Below, piece after piece: positions 34,704 through 43,146 of a stretch of 64,000 bases of DNA. Source of the stretch: CAZKJL01 sp964553135 (GTDB lineage: Bacteria > Patescibacteriota > Gracilibacteria > Peribacterales > Peribacteraceae); assembly GCA_964553135.1 (NCBI GenBank), contig CAZKJL010000002.1, forward strand, positions 186,001-250,000. The letters run 5' to 3'. Position 1 is the stretch's first letter, and each line of letters begins with the position of its first letter. The notes under the pieces are model-generated. The model searched no databases. It had not been told where the DNA came from and worked only from the letters and a program-made list of their open reading frames with translations. The position numbers and the translations under genes were made by a program.

Positions 34704-34754
34704 ATTATACCAAGTTTTTCCATCATTTACAATACAATTGAATAGTGGTATAAT
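34704..34754. promoter_or_regulatory. Divergent promoters with back-to-back -35 boxes
   Basis: Plus strand: TTTACA (34726-34731), 17 nt, TATAAT (34749-34754) preceded by TGG. Minus strand: TTGTAA (34732-34727), 17 nt, TATAAT (34709-34704), also preceded by TGG. The two -35 boxes overlap almost completely, so RNA polymerase can bind only one side at a time. Confidence 0.75.
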
Positions 34755-34821
34755 AATAGAGGTCAGTTCTTACGCACCATCGGTAGGTGCTACACACACT
34801 CTGTTTCAAGGAGAGACTCTG

Positions 34822-35376
34822 ATGGACGCCAGTACGATTGTTGTGATCGTCGTGATCGGCCTGATCGTGGGATGTTTTTTGCTCTTCCGCGCAGCGCGGA
34901 GCCAGACGACAGACGGGACCCACTTCGGGTCCTACTACTGGGCGTTTTTGGTCATGTTCTTCCTGACGTCGCAGCTCATTGGGGAAATCTGGCACTTCCC
35001 CACTCTGCGCGAAGGCATGATCCATGGCCTCCAGGCCACGGCGAATTTCATCGCCAGGAAGACACATGGCAAGGAGATGACGACGGGGATTGTCCCGCCG
35101 CCCCCTCCGCCCGCGGATTCGGTCCCGACCGGGGACCCGAATTCCTATATCGAATGGGTGGATCACACCCATGTTCAGCCCAAGCCGGGGGCAACCCTCC
35201 CGGCCAATTGGACCGTCACCATCATGCCGTCCGACGCCACCAAGCGTCAGCGGGTCTTGGCTCCCGTCGAGGTTCCCGATGAACCTCTGACGGTGTACTT
35301 CGACCCCGACCCAGCATCTCTGCCCACCGCGAAGTCCTTCGGGCAGGTGACCGTCACTGGCCGTCCCGCTCCGTGA
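34822..35376 (+). CDS. Membrane protein with Pro-rich linker, unknown (Shine-Dalgarno cassette)
   Basis: This 184-residue protein has two N-terminal helices (about 4-23 and 38-58) and a polar segment. A Pro-rich linker (IVPPPPPPADSVPTGDP, about 92-108) leads into a small beta-rich C-terminal domain. The start is fixed by AAGGAGA 7-8 nt before ATG, which is unlike the native genes here that lack such a site. Its own promoter, a leader of about 60 nt and a downstream 12-bp hairpin make it a self-contained unit. The function is unknown. Confidence 0.7.
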   Translation: MDASTIVVIVVIGLIVGCFLLFRAARSQTTDGTHFGSYYWAFLVMFFLTSQLIGEIWHFPTLREGMIHGLQATANFIARKTHGKEMTTGIVPPPPPPADSVPTGDPNSYIEWVDHTHVQPKPGATLPANWTVTIMPSDATKRQRVLAPVEVPDEPLTVYFDPDPASLPTAKSFGQVTVTGRPAP

Positions 35377-35423
35377 TTCAGTTTGTGATTGTCGCACTCC
35401 ACCGATGAGCACGAATTGACCCT

Positions 35424-35451
35424 GGACCGAGCAGCACACGCTGCTCGGTCC
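35424..35451 (+). terminator. Perfect 12-bp hairpin after the 184-residue gene
   Basis: GGACCGAGCAGC (35424-35435), loop ACAC and GCTGCTCGGTCC (35440-35451) form a strong stem with no T-run after it. It is probably a transcript 3'-end or stability element. Confidence 0.6.
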
Positions 35452-35466
35452 TTGGACGTGGCCCTA

Positions 35467-35496
35467 TTGAAAAAATAGGTAAAAATATGGTATAAT
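35467..35496 (+). promoter_or_regulatory. Leaderless promoter of the 591-residue gene
   Basis: TTGAAA (35467-35472), an 18-nt spacer and a perfect TATAAT (35491-35496) preceded by TGG. The -10 ends exactly 6 nt before ATG 35503, so transcription should start at the start codon. Confidence 0.75.
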
Positions 35497-35502
35497 ATAT
35501 AC

Positions 35503-37278
35503 ATGTCAACAGGCTCACCAACACCCAATAATTCGCAGAGAAATCCCAATGTTCCGCAACCGGCTCCGGTTCGTCCGAGCTTGGATCGTGTTCAAGCCAG
35601 ACTTCTTGCAGCGACGCGCAACATCGACACGCTCGATCGTGAACGTGCGGATCTCCGGGCGATCATCGCCGATGACCCCGGAATGGTGCAGCCCGCACCG
35701 GCCGCAGCGGTTTCACCCGTCGATGCTCAGCAGCAGGCCCGCGTACTCGATGCCGAAGATGAGCTCATCACCAAAGGCACCAAAGATGCCCAGCGCATCA
35801 CGTCGGCGTTCGGAAATCTTCGGGCACTTGCGAGCGAACACAGGCGCTCCGAGAATAGTGCGGGTTCCTGGTTTGAACTCGGCAATCCGGCCCGAGGCGT
35901 CGTTGCGGGGAAAGAGCGCTACGTCCAATGCAGAGTCTCCATCAACGAAGCACTCAATAAAGCTCTTCGTCATCCCATCTGGCAGCTGCCGTCCACGCAA
36001 GGTGCGACCATTCCCGATGAGATGCGCACGCTTTTGTCCGACGTGAATACCACGATTCTCGCCAATGGAGATTTTCCGGACGGCCATTCGTCCATCGATC
36101 GTCTTCTGCAGGCTGCCGAGGCTCTCCTGGTGAGAATGCAGCAGGAAATCCGTTCGGTACACCCTCGCGCCGCCGCTCCTCAAACTGCACCCGCCGCCAC
36201 TCCCATCGTACCCACCGCTCTCAGTCCCTATGCCGAGGGTGCGCTTGCGAGCCGTTACATGACCTCGGTCCACCGCCTCTCCACCTTCCTCGGCACGGTT
36301 GCCGGTGAAGAGTTTTGGCACCGGCCGGAGTACGAACTTCGCGGTGTCGATGTCTACGCAGAGGCAGTCGAGATTTTACAGTACCTGCAAGACGTCGGTC
36401 CTCGTCGCGGTTTGCCGAGCGGTGCCATCGACGTGTCCGTGATGCCCGACGTACTCAGCCGTTTGAACGGTCTCCATGGAATGATGCTTGCTCAGACCGG
36501 GGCGATGCGAACGCGCGTCGATCACGGTGAATTTACGAATACGCCCGTTGCTCCGCAGCCCGCTCCCGTACCGCCGACACAACCCGCACCGCCCACCACT
36601 GTCCCTGCCCCCACCACTACCCCAAACCCCGCCCCCACGACGGTCGTTCCGACCCCGAATGCTCCCGGTCCAAGTACCGTGCCTCCTCCTCCCCAGCGCA
36701 CGGCGCGCGCCCGCGTCGGCGGTATCCGCGGATTCTTCGGACGCCGTATGCGCACTCTTGCAGTTGTCGGTCTTGCCGGCGTACTCACCGTCGCAGGTGC
36801 CGTGAGAATGGCCAAATACAATCCCGAAACGGAGGATCCGGACTTCGATAAAAAACCCCCAGCCGGCGCCAAGGAAGATCCGACAAAGACCAAAAAGACG
36901 GAGGCCGACAAGAAAACGCCCGACAAGCCCTCCGTACCGAAGTCGAGTCCTCCGCCCGAGGCTCCGGCTCCGGCAGGAAAATCTGCCGAAAGACCGCTTG
37001 CGACAGGTGAAGTCATTCTGAGCGCCAAGCACAACATCGTCGTGAAACCGAGCGGTGGAAAATTGATTCTGACGCTCCCGAAAAACCTCACGCAAATTCG
37101 TTTCGGTGCTCCCAAGAAACCGATTCACACGCATCTCTTCACTGCCGGAGGCACGCAAGAAATCAGCATTCCTGCCGATGCCGCGGGTGCCGATTATTTG
37201 GCAGTCGCCATCGACGTGGCCGACGGTACCGCCGGTACCTGGGAACAAGGCAGCTTCGTCAAAGTACCGCTCAAGTAA
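35503..37278 (+). CDS. Hypothetical membrane protein with Pro-rich linkers
   Basis: This 591-residue protein has a soluble helical N-terminal half (about 1-225 and 240-350) broken by Pro/Ala/Thr-rich linkers, the longest at about 352-405. A single transmembrane helix (about 420-441, LAVVGLAGVLTVAGAV) follows. A Lys/Pro-rich stretch (about 450-500) then leads to a small C-terminal beta domain (VILSAKHNIVVKPSGGKLIL). By charge the N-terminal part should be cytoplasmic and the C-terminal domain outside. No known family is recognised. Codon use matches the neighbouring large orphan genes. Confidence 0.72.
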   Translation: MSTGSPTPNNSQRNPNVPQPAPVRPSLDRVQARLLAATRNIDTLDRERADLRAIIADDPGMVQPAPAAAVSPVDAQQQARVLDAEDELITKGTKDAQRITSAFGNLRALASEHRRSENSAGSWFELGNPARGVVAGKERYVQCRVSINEALNKALRHPIWQLPSTQGATIPDEMRTLLSDVNTTILANGDFPDGHSSIDRLLQAAEALLVRMQQEIRSVHPRAAAPQTAPAATPIVPTALSPYAEGALASRYMTSVHRLSTFLGTVAGEEFWHRPEYELRGVDVYAEAVEILQYLQDVGPRRGLPSGAIDVSVMPDVLSRLNGLHGMMLAQTGAMRTRVDHGEFTNTPVAPQPAPVPPTQPAPPTTVPAPTTTPNPAPTTVVPTPNAPGPSTVPPPPQRTARARVGGIRGFFGRRMRTLAVVGLAGVLTVAGAVRMAKYNPETEDPDFDKKPPAGAKEDPTKTKKTEADKKTPDKPSVPKSSPPPEAPAPAGKSAERPLATGEVILSAKHNIVVKPSGGKLILTLPKNLTQIRFGAPKKPIHTHLFTAGGTQEISIPADAAGADYLAVAIDVADGTAGTWEQGSFVKVPLK

Positions 37279-37289
37279 GCGCTCAGGTA

Positions 37290-37340
37290 CGAGAGACCAG
37301 GCAAGGTGTTTTAAGGCACCCTGCCCGGTCGGTTCTCTCG
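37290..37340. terminator. Long interrupted hairpin between convergent genes
   Basis: CGAGAGA...CC.GGCA.GGTG (37290-37308) pairs with CACC.TGCC.GG...TCTCTCG (37317-37340). It lies between the convergent 591-residue gene and the 232-residue gene and has no T-run on either side. Confidence 0.55.
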
Positions 37341-37359
37341 CAGCGTTGCTTCCGTGCAC

Positions 37360-38058
37360 TTACTGACTTGTGACGACCGCTTCGAATTCGTCGATTTGGT
37401 CGTCCAGGGCCTCGAGGGGCCCGAAGACATTTCGGATCGTCCTCATCTCCATCATGCCTTCGTCTGTTTTGACATGGATGACGAGATCTCCTCCATTCCA
37501 GAGGAGGAGCCGATCGAGCTGGCACCTGAACCTCGCCACACAGCGATGGTTCTGGTCCAACGGGATCTCGACTTTGCCGACACCCGGCTCGTTTTTCTGC
37601 ATTTGACCCAGTGTCACGACCCACCGGTAATACAATCGCCGATGAATTGTCATGAACAGGAATACCAAGGTGTGCAGAACGGCAAGCCCGATCATCATCG
37701 GGCTCGTCATCTTCCAGTGGTCCACCTGGAACGCTTGGAAGACGGGTTGAATGATCGGGATGTGAAATTCGTACTTCGCCATCCAGATCAGCAGGCCCCC
37801 GATGACGGTGAAGGTCGTGAGGATCACGAGTGCCTTGAGATCGATGTCGAAGCAGACCGCCAACGTCACGTACATCAGCACGACGGCCCACACGAGGCTC
37901 GCCGCGTTGCTGCCGATGATGGGCATGAGGAGCCCCATCACGAACCCAACGGGGATGAGGGGCCAGGTCAGGACGAAGTCCGACCACTCGATGAAGACGA
38001 CGCGATCGGGCTTGGTTGCGACTGGTGCTGCGGCCGGGGTGGCGGTAGCGGTGGACAT
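37360..38058 (-). CDS. Membrane protein with four helices, unknown (Shine-Dalgarno cassette)
   Basis: This is a 232-residue protein. The start at ATG 38058 is fixed by AGGAGAG 7-8 nt upstream; an upstream in-frame extension has no ribosome site. A short Ala/Pro/Thr-rich N-terminus is followed by four helices at about 27-47, 52-70, 75-95 and 118-140. A cytoplasmic domain of about 90 residues (VGKVEIPLDQNHRCVARFRC, LLLWNGGDLVIHVKTDEG) follows. No family is recognised. It is a single gene with its own promoter and a hairpin after it. Confidence 0.7.
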   Translation of the reverse strand: MSTATATPAAAPVATKPDRVVFIEWSDFVLTWPLIPVGFVMGLLMPIIGSNAASLVWAVVLMYVTLAVCFDIDLKALVILTTFTVIGGLLIWMAKYEFHIPIIQPVFQAFQVDHWKMTSPMMIGLAVLHTLVFLFMTIHRRLYYRWVVTLGQMQKNEPGVGKVEIPLDQNHRCVARFRCQLDRLLLWNGGDLVIHVKTDEGMMEMRTIRNVFGPLEALDDQIDEFEAVVTSQ

Positions 38059-38156
38059 GGGAATCTCTCCTGTGACAAAAGAAGTGGGTTTTGGAAGCGC
38101 TGCTGCGAATGAACGGGCCAAACCCGCCCAAAAGCAGGCGTAACTTGGCTGCGGAG

Positions 38157-38199
38157 ATTATCCCTAAATACTGGACAAAAGTCAATTTTATGTTAAAAT
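38157..38199. promoter_or_regulatory. Divergent overlapping promoters of two cassette genes
   Basis: Minus strand: TTGACT (38185-38180), 17 nt, GATAAT (38162-38157). Plus strand: TGGACA (38172-38177), 16 nt, TAAAAT (38194-38199) preceded by TGT. The two core promoters interleave, so simultaneous occupancy should be impossible. Confidence 0.72.
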
Positions 38200-38249
38200 T
38201 CACATTAGCTCTTTCACCCCACCAGTCTCAAGAACAGGACCGAACGCCC

Positions 38250-38960
38250 ATGGCCAAAACTCTGAAGATCATCGCGTTGTCGCTCGTTGCATTCGCCGTT
38301 TGCCTTGGAATCGGCTGGGCCTGGACGAATTGGGGGGAGTTGTATCCCCTCATCCAGTCCAAGCTGAAGACGAACATCGGTGCGCCCGCGGCCTCCGTGC
38401 CGCCTGCCTCGGACCCCGCGCCCGTCGTCACGTCCGCACCTCCCGCGAACACCCTCCTGCTCTGGTTCGATACCCTCGGGTATTACCAGGCCGAAGGAAT
38501 CAAAGGGATCAGTGTAGACACCCGTCGGCCGCCGTACGTCGCCGAGCTCTCGGCCGAGCACCTTGCGAAGGACTACCTCGACGTCCTGATGAAGGACGCT
38601 CAGGAAGAGATGTCCCGACCCAACGGTTCTCGGAAGTACGCGCTCACCGCCGTCACTCGGGTGCAGATCTACCTCAGCGAAGACCGCGAACGCTTCGACA
38701 GCGTTTTCGTCTACGCGGAGGGGACCGACCCGGACGGCAAGCCGCTCGCCGGCAAAGACTCGGTCACGGAGAAGGACTACGAAACCGGTGTCATGGTGTA
38801 CCTCTCCGAGGTCACCTGGACGCCGAAGAAGTCGTCCGACTTCGCCCGCGAAATGCTGGACGCGATGACCGCCAAGCATGGCGTCCCCGATCGCGGGGAG
38901 GTCTTCCGGCACCGCAGCAATGCGAATGCCAGTAAGGCCGTCAAAATCACCAAGAACTAA
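38250..38960 (+). CDS. Membrane-anchored protein, unknown (Shine-Dalgarno cassette)
   Basis: This 236-residue product starts at ATG 38250, with CAGGA about 10 nt upstream; an in-frame ATG at 38190 lies before the predicted transcription start (38206) and is excluded. An N-terminal anchor helix (about 5-25) and an Ala/Pro-rich spacer (about 44-65) precede a soluble extracytoplasmic domain. No motif is recognised. It has its own promoter and a strong intrinsic terminator, forming a complete single-gene unit. Confidence 0.7.
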   Translation: MAKTLKIIALSLVAFAVCLGIGWAWTNWGELYPLIQSKLKTNIGAPAASVPPASDPAPVVTSAPPANTLLLWFDTLGYYQAEGIKGISVDTRRPPYVAELSAEHLAKDYLDVLMKDAQEEMSRPNGSRKYALTAVTRVQIYLSEDRERFDSVFVYAEGTDPDGKPLAGKDSVTEKDYETGVMVYLSEVTWTPKKSSDFAREMLDAMTAKHGVPDRGEVFRHRSNANASKAVKITKN

Positions 38961-39020
38961 GTCCGTGTCGTTCCACCTGTTCTAAGGATGGCGCCCGTCA
39001 GTAGCGAAATACTGACAAAC

Positions 39021-39063
39021 AAAACCCGGAGGCTTCCCTGAAAGAGCTGCCCCGGGTTTTTTT
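39021..39063 (+). terminator. Intrinsic terminator after the 236-residue gene
   Basis: AAAACCCGG (39021-39029) pairs with CCGGGTTTT (39052-39060) and runs into seven T residues. The loop is 22 nt with inner complementarity (GGCTTCC...). The AAAA side would also serve as a T-run for the convergent minus-strand gene. Confidence 0.85.
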
Positions 39064-39078
39064 ATGATGTTCCGATTT

Positions 39079-42000
39079 TTAAAGTTCAGGCGCGGTCGGT
39101 GCGCCGGCAGGAGGCAGACTTCTCACGAGCATCGGGTCGAGCTTGTCGATTTCGTTGGCTGCGCGCGCGGACGTACGAACGGGGAATGAGATCGTCGCTT
39201 GCCACTTGAGGTATGCCTTCCGCATTTCATCCGCGATGGCCTTGGGAGTCGTTCCGAGTTTATTCAGTTGATCGGCGTGCGAAGTGGCGATGTTGCCGGG
39301 GTTCGAGAAGTTCTCGGCCAAGAAACAGTAATCCACGGTGCCCGGACGGCTGAGGTCGGTGGACTTTCTGAGGAGCACGACGTTCGGTGTGAGCAGGTTG
39401 AGCTCTTTCTGGACATCAGCCATGAATCTCGTGAGTGTGGCTTCGGTTTCAAATGGACTGCCGGTAATCGTCGGTGCAATGGGCGGACCGACGGGAGCGC
39501 CCGGGGGTGGGCTCAAAGGTGGCGGCGAACTCGGAGGTCCACCTACGGGCGGAGGAGGTGAGCTCGGTGGTACGCCTGCGGGTGCAGGAGCTGAGGATGG
39601 CGGAGGTGAACTCGGAGGTCCGCCTGCGGGCGGAGGAGGTGAGCTCGGTGGTACGCCTGCGGGTGCCGGAGACGGAACGGGAACCGTGAGGCCCGGAGGC
39701 AGTGAGCTTGCCGGAACGCTGAGACCCGGAGGCAGTGAGCTTGCCGGGATTGCGGTTGCGGGGGGGAGAGAGCTGGCGGGAACGAGTGCACCCGGAGGGA
39801 GTGTGCTCGGGCCGAAGGTTGCGGGCGGCAGTGCGCTCGCCGGAATCATCGTGGATGGCGGGAGAGAGCTTGCAGGAACGGTGGTGCCGGGAGGGAGTGA
39901 GCTCGTTGGGATGAGCATGCTCGGCGGCAGTGAACTTGCGGGCACGAGTGTTCCCGGAGGCATGGAGCTTGGAGCGGCCGTCGGACCTCCCGTTACGTAT
40001 GTCACCGCCGAGTTGTACAAGTTCTTGAAGTCATCGAACGTCGGAATGGAGAGCGAGCTCGTGATCATCTTTTTCGTTTTGTGGTCGGCCGGGAAGAAGT
40101 CATCGATGCGTCCCTCGAAATGCGATTCGTACGTGAGAGTCGCGTCCGGTACCGGCACTTCCAGCATGCGGAGAATATTCTCCATTTCTTTCAGCGAGCT
40201 TTCGCTCACGGACGGCGTGACTTCGATGACCTGCGCGATGTACAGGTTTTTCAGCTTCAGTTCCTTTTTCTGCGGATCCGTCATCGTCGGAGTCACCGGT
40301 TTGATCTCTTTGTACATCTCGATCTTCTGTGCGTTGAGCGCGTCGTAAATATTCACGGCACGGTTCCTGATTGCTTCCGTCACCGCAGGATCCACTTTTC
40401 CCGAGAGCTGCATGATGAGGTGCAGCGTGCCGAGGTCACGCATGTAATTGCGTACTTTCAGACGTTCGGTTTCCTTGGTGTAATCGATGGCGGCCAGCGC
40501 TGCATCGTCATTCTCGCGCAGGAGCTTGATGCTCTCGACGTTCTGCCACATGCCGGAGAATCCGCGGGACGGATCGCCGATGATCGTGGTGAAGAGCGTA
40601 TCGAATTCGCGCGTCAGGTTGCCGGCCTCGATGGGCGTGATGCCCATGTCGGCGAAGCGTCCGAAGCCGTCGAGCGATGCGTTGAGGCGCGTGGCGCGCA
40701 CGAGGGCGTTTGCCATGCGCTGACCGAGCTGCGCTTCGGCGCGGCCGAGGAGCACGGAGTAGTTGGTTTCGTTGAGGAGCGGGCGGACGAACTCGGCCAC
40801 CTTCTTCTTATCACCGCCGAATGCGGCGATGACGGACGCGGGGAGCTTTTGCACCATGCGTTGTGCGGTGAGGTCCACGTTGCGCAGGTCCGCCATCTGC
40901 TTGTCGTAGACGTCCATGCGTTCCTGGAGCTTCGTGAGAACGGCGGAATCCGTGTTGAGCGGACCGGCGCCCACGATGGGTTGGTTGAGGAGCGAGCGTA
41001 CGTCGGCGAGTGAGCCGATGCGTCCGAATCCGCGGCCGGGGAGCGACAGGCTGAACCTTGCGAGGAATCCGGTGACGCTGTTGAGGATCGACGTTGCCGT
41101 GAGGTCGTTCGGTCCGGTGAGCAGGATGATGTCGGCGTCGCTGAGCGGGACTTCGTGACGAGTGCTCTCGATGAGCACGGCGTACTTGAGTTGCTCGATG
41201 GTCTGCAGTGCTTCCTCCAGATCCACGGACGTTTCGCGAATCACGTCGAACTTGGCTTTGAGCGTGTCACATGCGGAGGGATCGAGGACTTCGGAAATCT
41301 GACAGTTCTCGATGAATTCGATGCAGTCCAAGTCCACGCTGCCGCCGCCGGCGAGAATCTCGGACGGGGTGGTGGTGAGTGACGGCACTTGCGTGACCTC
41401 GTCCATCGCGTCGAACTCGCGAGCGCGAGCGGGGATGCGAGGGTTTTGAATATCCATGGCCGTATCCACTTTGATGCTCCTCTCCTTCTCTTTGCGGAGG
41501 TTGAGGTCCGAGACGACGTCCATGAAGCGCTGGTCGCCGTAGCGCGTGGCGGCGATCTGTTTTCCTTCGAAGACGAGGCGCATGTAATCCTCTTTGAGGT
41601 CGCTCGGCATGGCGTTGTAGCTGCCGTACTGCGTCAGGGCTTCTTCGATTTTGGTGGCGCGGGCGATGTTCTGCGATTCGCTTCCGGCCAAGAGGTAGAA
41701 GATCTGTGCGACACCCTGGCCCGTTGCCACGTTGTGCTCGCAGATGTAGTCGATGGTCGCTTTCTGTTCGCTCGATTTCATGCCGGCCTCTTCCATCTGC
41801 GCCTTGAGAGACTTCAGAAGGAGGCGGCCTTGCACGGTCTTGTTCGTCACGCGGACTTCTCCGCCGAGTTCGCCCGACGAAAGATCGGGGACGAAAGCGT
41901 CGGCGACGTGCTTGAGTTTCACGGACGAGAGCATGGACATCGCGGTTGCGGCGGGGCCCATGCGCAGGCGGTTCTTGAGCAAGAAGTCTTCCATGAGTTC

Positions 42001-43143
42001 CAGCTTGTCCTGCTCGTTGCGCGGGAGCTTGAGTCCGGCTTCGCGCGCGATGTTCTTGAGCATGTTGCCGTTGAACTTCACGAACGTCTTGAGTCCGGCG
42101 GCCATGTCGTTCAGCGCATTCTCGTTGCCGTTCACAAAGCGGTCGTAGGCGAAGTATCCCAATCCGCCCGCCATGGCGATGCGGCCGAGGGAACTGTCGG
42201 CCTTGAGCATTTTGTATCCGAGGAACAGGCCCGCACCGATGGCGACCATCTGGAGCTTGGGGTCGGCGTTGCGGAAGTTGTCGATGAAGTTGCTGGTGTC
42301 TTTTTCAATCTGCGCCTTCTGCACGCTCTCCGTGAGCTTCAGGTGGTCCACGCGGTTCTGTGCCTTTTCCAGCTGCACGTCGGTCGTGCGCTTTTGGTAG
42401 AGCGAAAGCATGCTGCGGAGCAGCTCTTGCTGGGCAAGAGGATCGACGGCGTTCGTGAGTGCGGCGCGAAGCTCTCCTTTAATGCCGCTGTCGCGGCGGA
42501 GGACGAACTCGGGCGTGGTGGCCTCGCTTTCACTCGGTTTCACGGCGTCCATCCATTCCTCGAAGAGGTTGTAGAGACGCTTCGGTGCCTCGGCGGAATT
42601 GTTGCGTTCCACCAGGGCTGCCTGGGCGATTTCCTCGGCGACAGGGTCGGCGTTCGGCGGCACGCCTTCACCGGACAACACCGTCATGATCGCAAGCATG
42701 GTGCCGATGCGACCCTCCCTGTTATTCAAGGAGTAGTCTTGAATGTCGTTGTCGTTCAAGGGACTCTCGAACAGGTCCGGGTATGCGGCTCGGACCGATT
42801 CGGGAATCTCTTCGTTCACGAATTCCTGGAATTCCTGCAAACGGCGCTCGGGACTGAGGCTTTTCAGGCGATCGACGGCCGTACCTTTATTGATGGCGGA
42901 CGGATCAGCCCTGTCGATGAGGATATTCGGCTGCAAGAATGCGGCGAATCTGGCTTCCTTGGAGATGAGTGCGCGTTCGCGTGCGGCATCGGGGTTCGTG
43001 ACGTCGCTGATGGTGTTCCTCAGACGCTTCTCGCCGTTGTCGAAGAGCTTCTGCATGAAGGTGCGGCGGTCGGCGCCGTCACCGCGTCCGAGCAGGCGTG
43101 CTTCGTGGTCGTTCAGCCGGAAGTGGGTGAAGTGGGTACGCAT
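39079..43143 (-). CDS. Giant orphan protein with Pro-rich tandem repeats (1354 residues)
   Basis: This is the largest protein in the window. The N-terminal 270 residues are charged helix. Two closely spaced hydrophobic helices follow at about 298-335 (MVAIGAGLFLGYKML, IAMAGGLGYFAYD), then a long helical region (about 340-1040). A Pro-rich repeat region (about 1045-1220) holds nine 11-residue units of the form SSLPPxxxhPA plus two copies of an APAGVPPSSPPPP unit. A C-terminal domain of about 130 residues ends the protein. No family is recognised. It is the second gene of an operon, 3 nt after a membrane protein gene, and divergent from another orphan operon. The repeat region looks like an extended spacer that carries the C-terminal domain away from the membrane. 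Confidence 0.75.
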   Translation of the reverse strand: MRTHFTHFRLNDHEARLLGRGDGADRRTFMQKLFDNGEKRLRNTISDVTNPDAARERALISKEARFAAFLQPNILIDRADPSAINKGTAVDRLKSLSPERRLQEFQEFVNEEIPESVRAAYPDLFESPLNDNDIQDYSLNNREGRIGTMLAIMTVLSGEGVPPNADPVAEEIAQAALVERNNSAEAPKRLYNLFEEWMDAVKPSESEATTPEFVLRRDSGIKGELRAALTNAVDPLAQQELLRSMLSLYQKRTTDVQLEKAQNRVDHLKLTESVQKAQIEKDTSNFIDNFRNADPKLQMVAIGAGLFLGYKMLKADSSLGRIAMAGGLGYFAYDRFVNGNENALNDMAAGLKTFVKFNGNMLKNIAREAGLKLPRNEQDKLELMEDFLLKNRLRMGPAATAMSMLSSVKLKHVADAFVPDLSSGELGGEVRVTNKTVQGRLLLKSLKAQMEEAGMKSSEQKATIDYICEHNVATGQGVAQIFYLLAGSESQNIARATKIEEALTQYGSYNAMPSDLKEDYMRLVFEGKQIAATRYGDQRFMDVVSDLNLRKEKERSIKVDTAMDIQNPRIPARAREFDAMDEVTQVPSLTTTPSEILAGGGSVDLDCIEFIENCQISEVLDPSACDTLKAKFDVIRETSVDLEEALQTIEQLKYAVLIESTRHEVPLSDADIILLTGPNDLTATSILNSVTGFLARFSLSLPGRGFGRIGSLADVRSLLNQPIVGAGPLNTDSAVLTKLQERMDVYDKQMADLRNVDLTAQRMVQKLPASVIAAFGGDKKKVAEFVRPLLNETNYSVLLGRAEAQLGQRMANALVRATRLNASLDGFGRFADMGITPIEAGNLTREFDTLFTTIIGDPSRGFSGMWQNVESIKLLRENDDAALAAIDYTKETERLKVRNYMRDLGTLHLIMQLSGKVDPAVTEAIRNRAVNIYDALNAQKIEMYKEIKPVTPTMTDPQKKELKLKNLYIAQVIEVTPSVSESSLKEMENILRMLEVPVPDATLTYESHFEGRIDDFFPADHKTKKMITSSLSIPTFDDFKNLYNSAVTYVTGGPTAAPSSMPPGTLVPASSLPPSMLIPTSSLPPGTTVPASSLPPSTMIPASALPPATFGPSTLPPGALVPASSLPPATAIPASSLPPGLSVPASSLPPGLTVPVPSPAPAGVPPSSPPPPAGGPPSSPPPSSAPAPAGVPPSSPPPPVGGPPSSPPPLSPPPGAPVGPPIAPTITGSPFETEATLTRFMADVQKELNLLTPNVVLLRKSTDLSRPGTVDYCFLAENFSNPGNIATSHADQLNKLGTTPKAIADEMRKAYLKWQATISFPVRTSARAANEIDKLDPMLVRSLPPAGAPTAPEL
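39677..39975. repeat. 33-bp tandem repeat encoding SSLPPxxxhPA
   Basis: Nine degenerate 33-bp units (for example CCCGGAGGCAGTGAGCTTGC on the plus strand) lie in register inside the giant protein gene. Such in-frame minisatellites usually vary in copy number between strains. Confidence 0.8.
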
Positions 43144-43146
43144 GAA

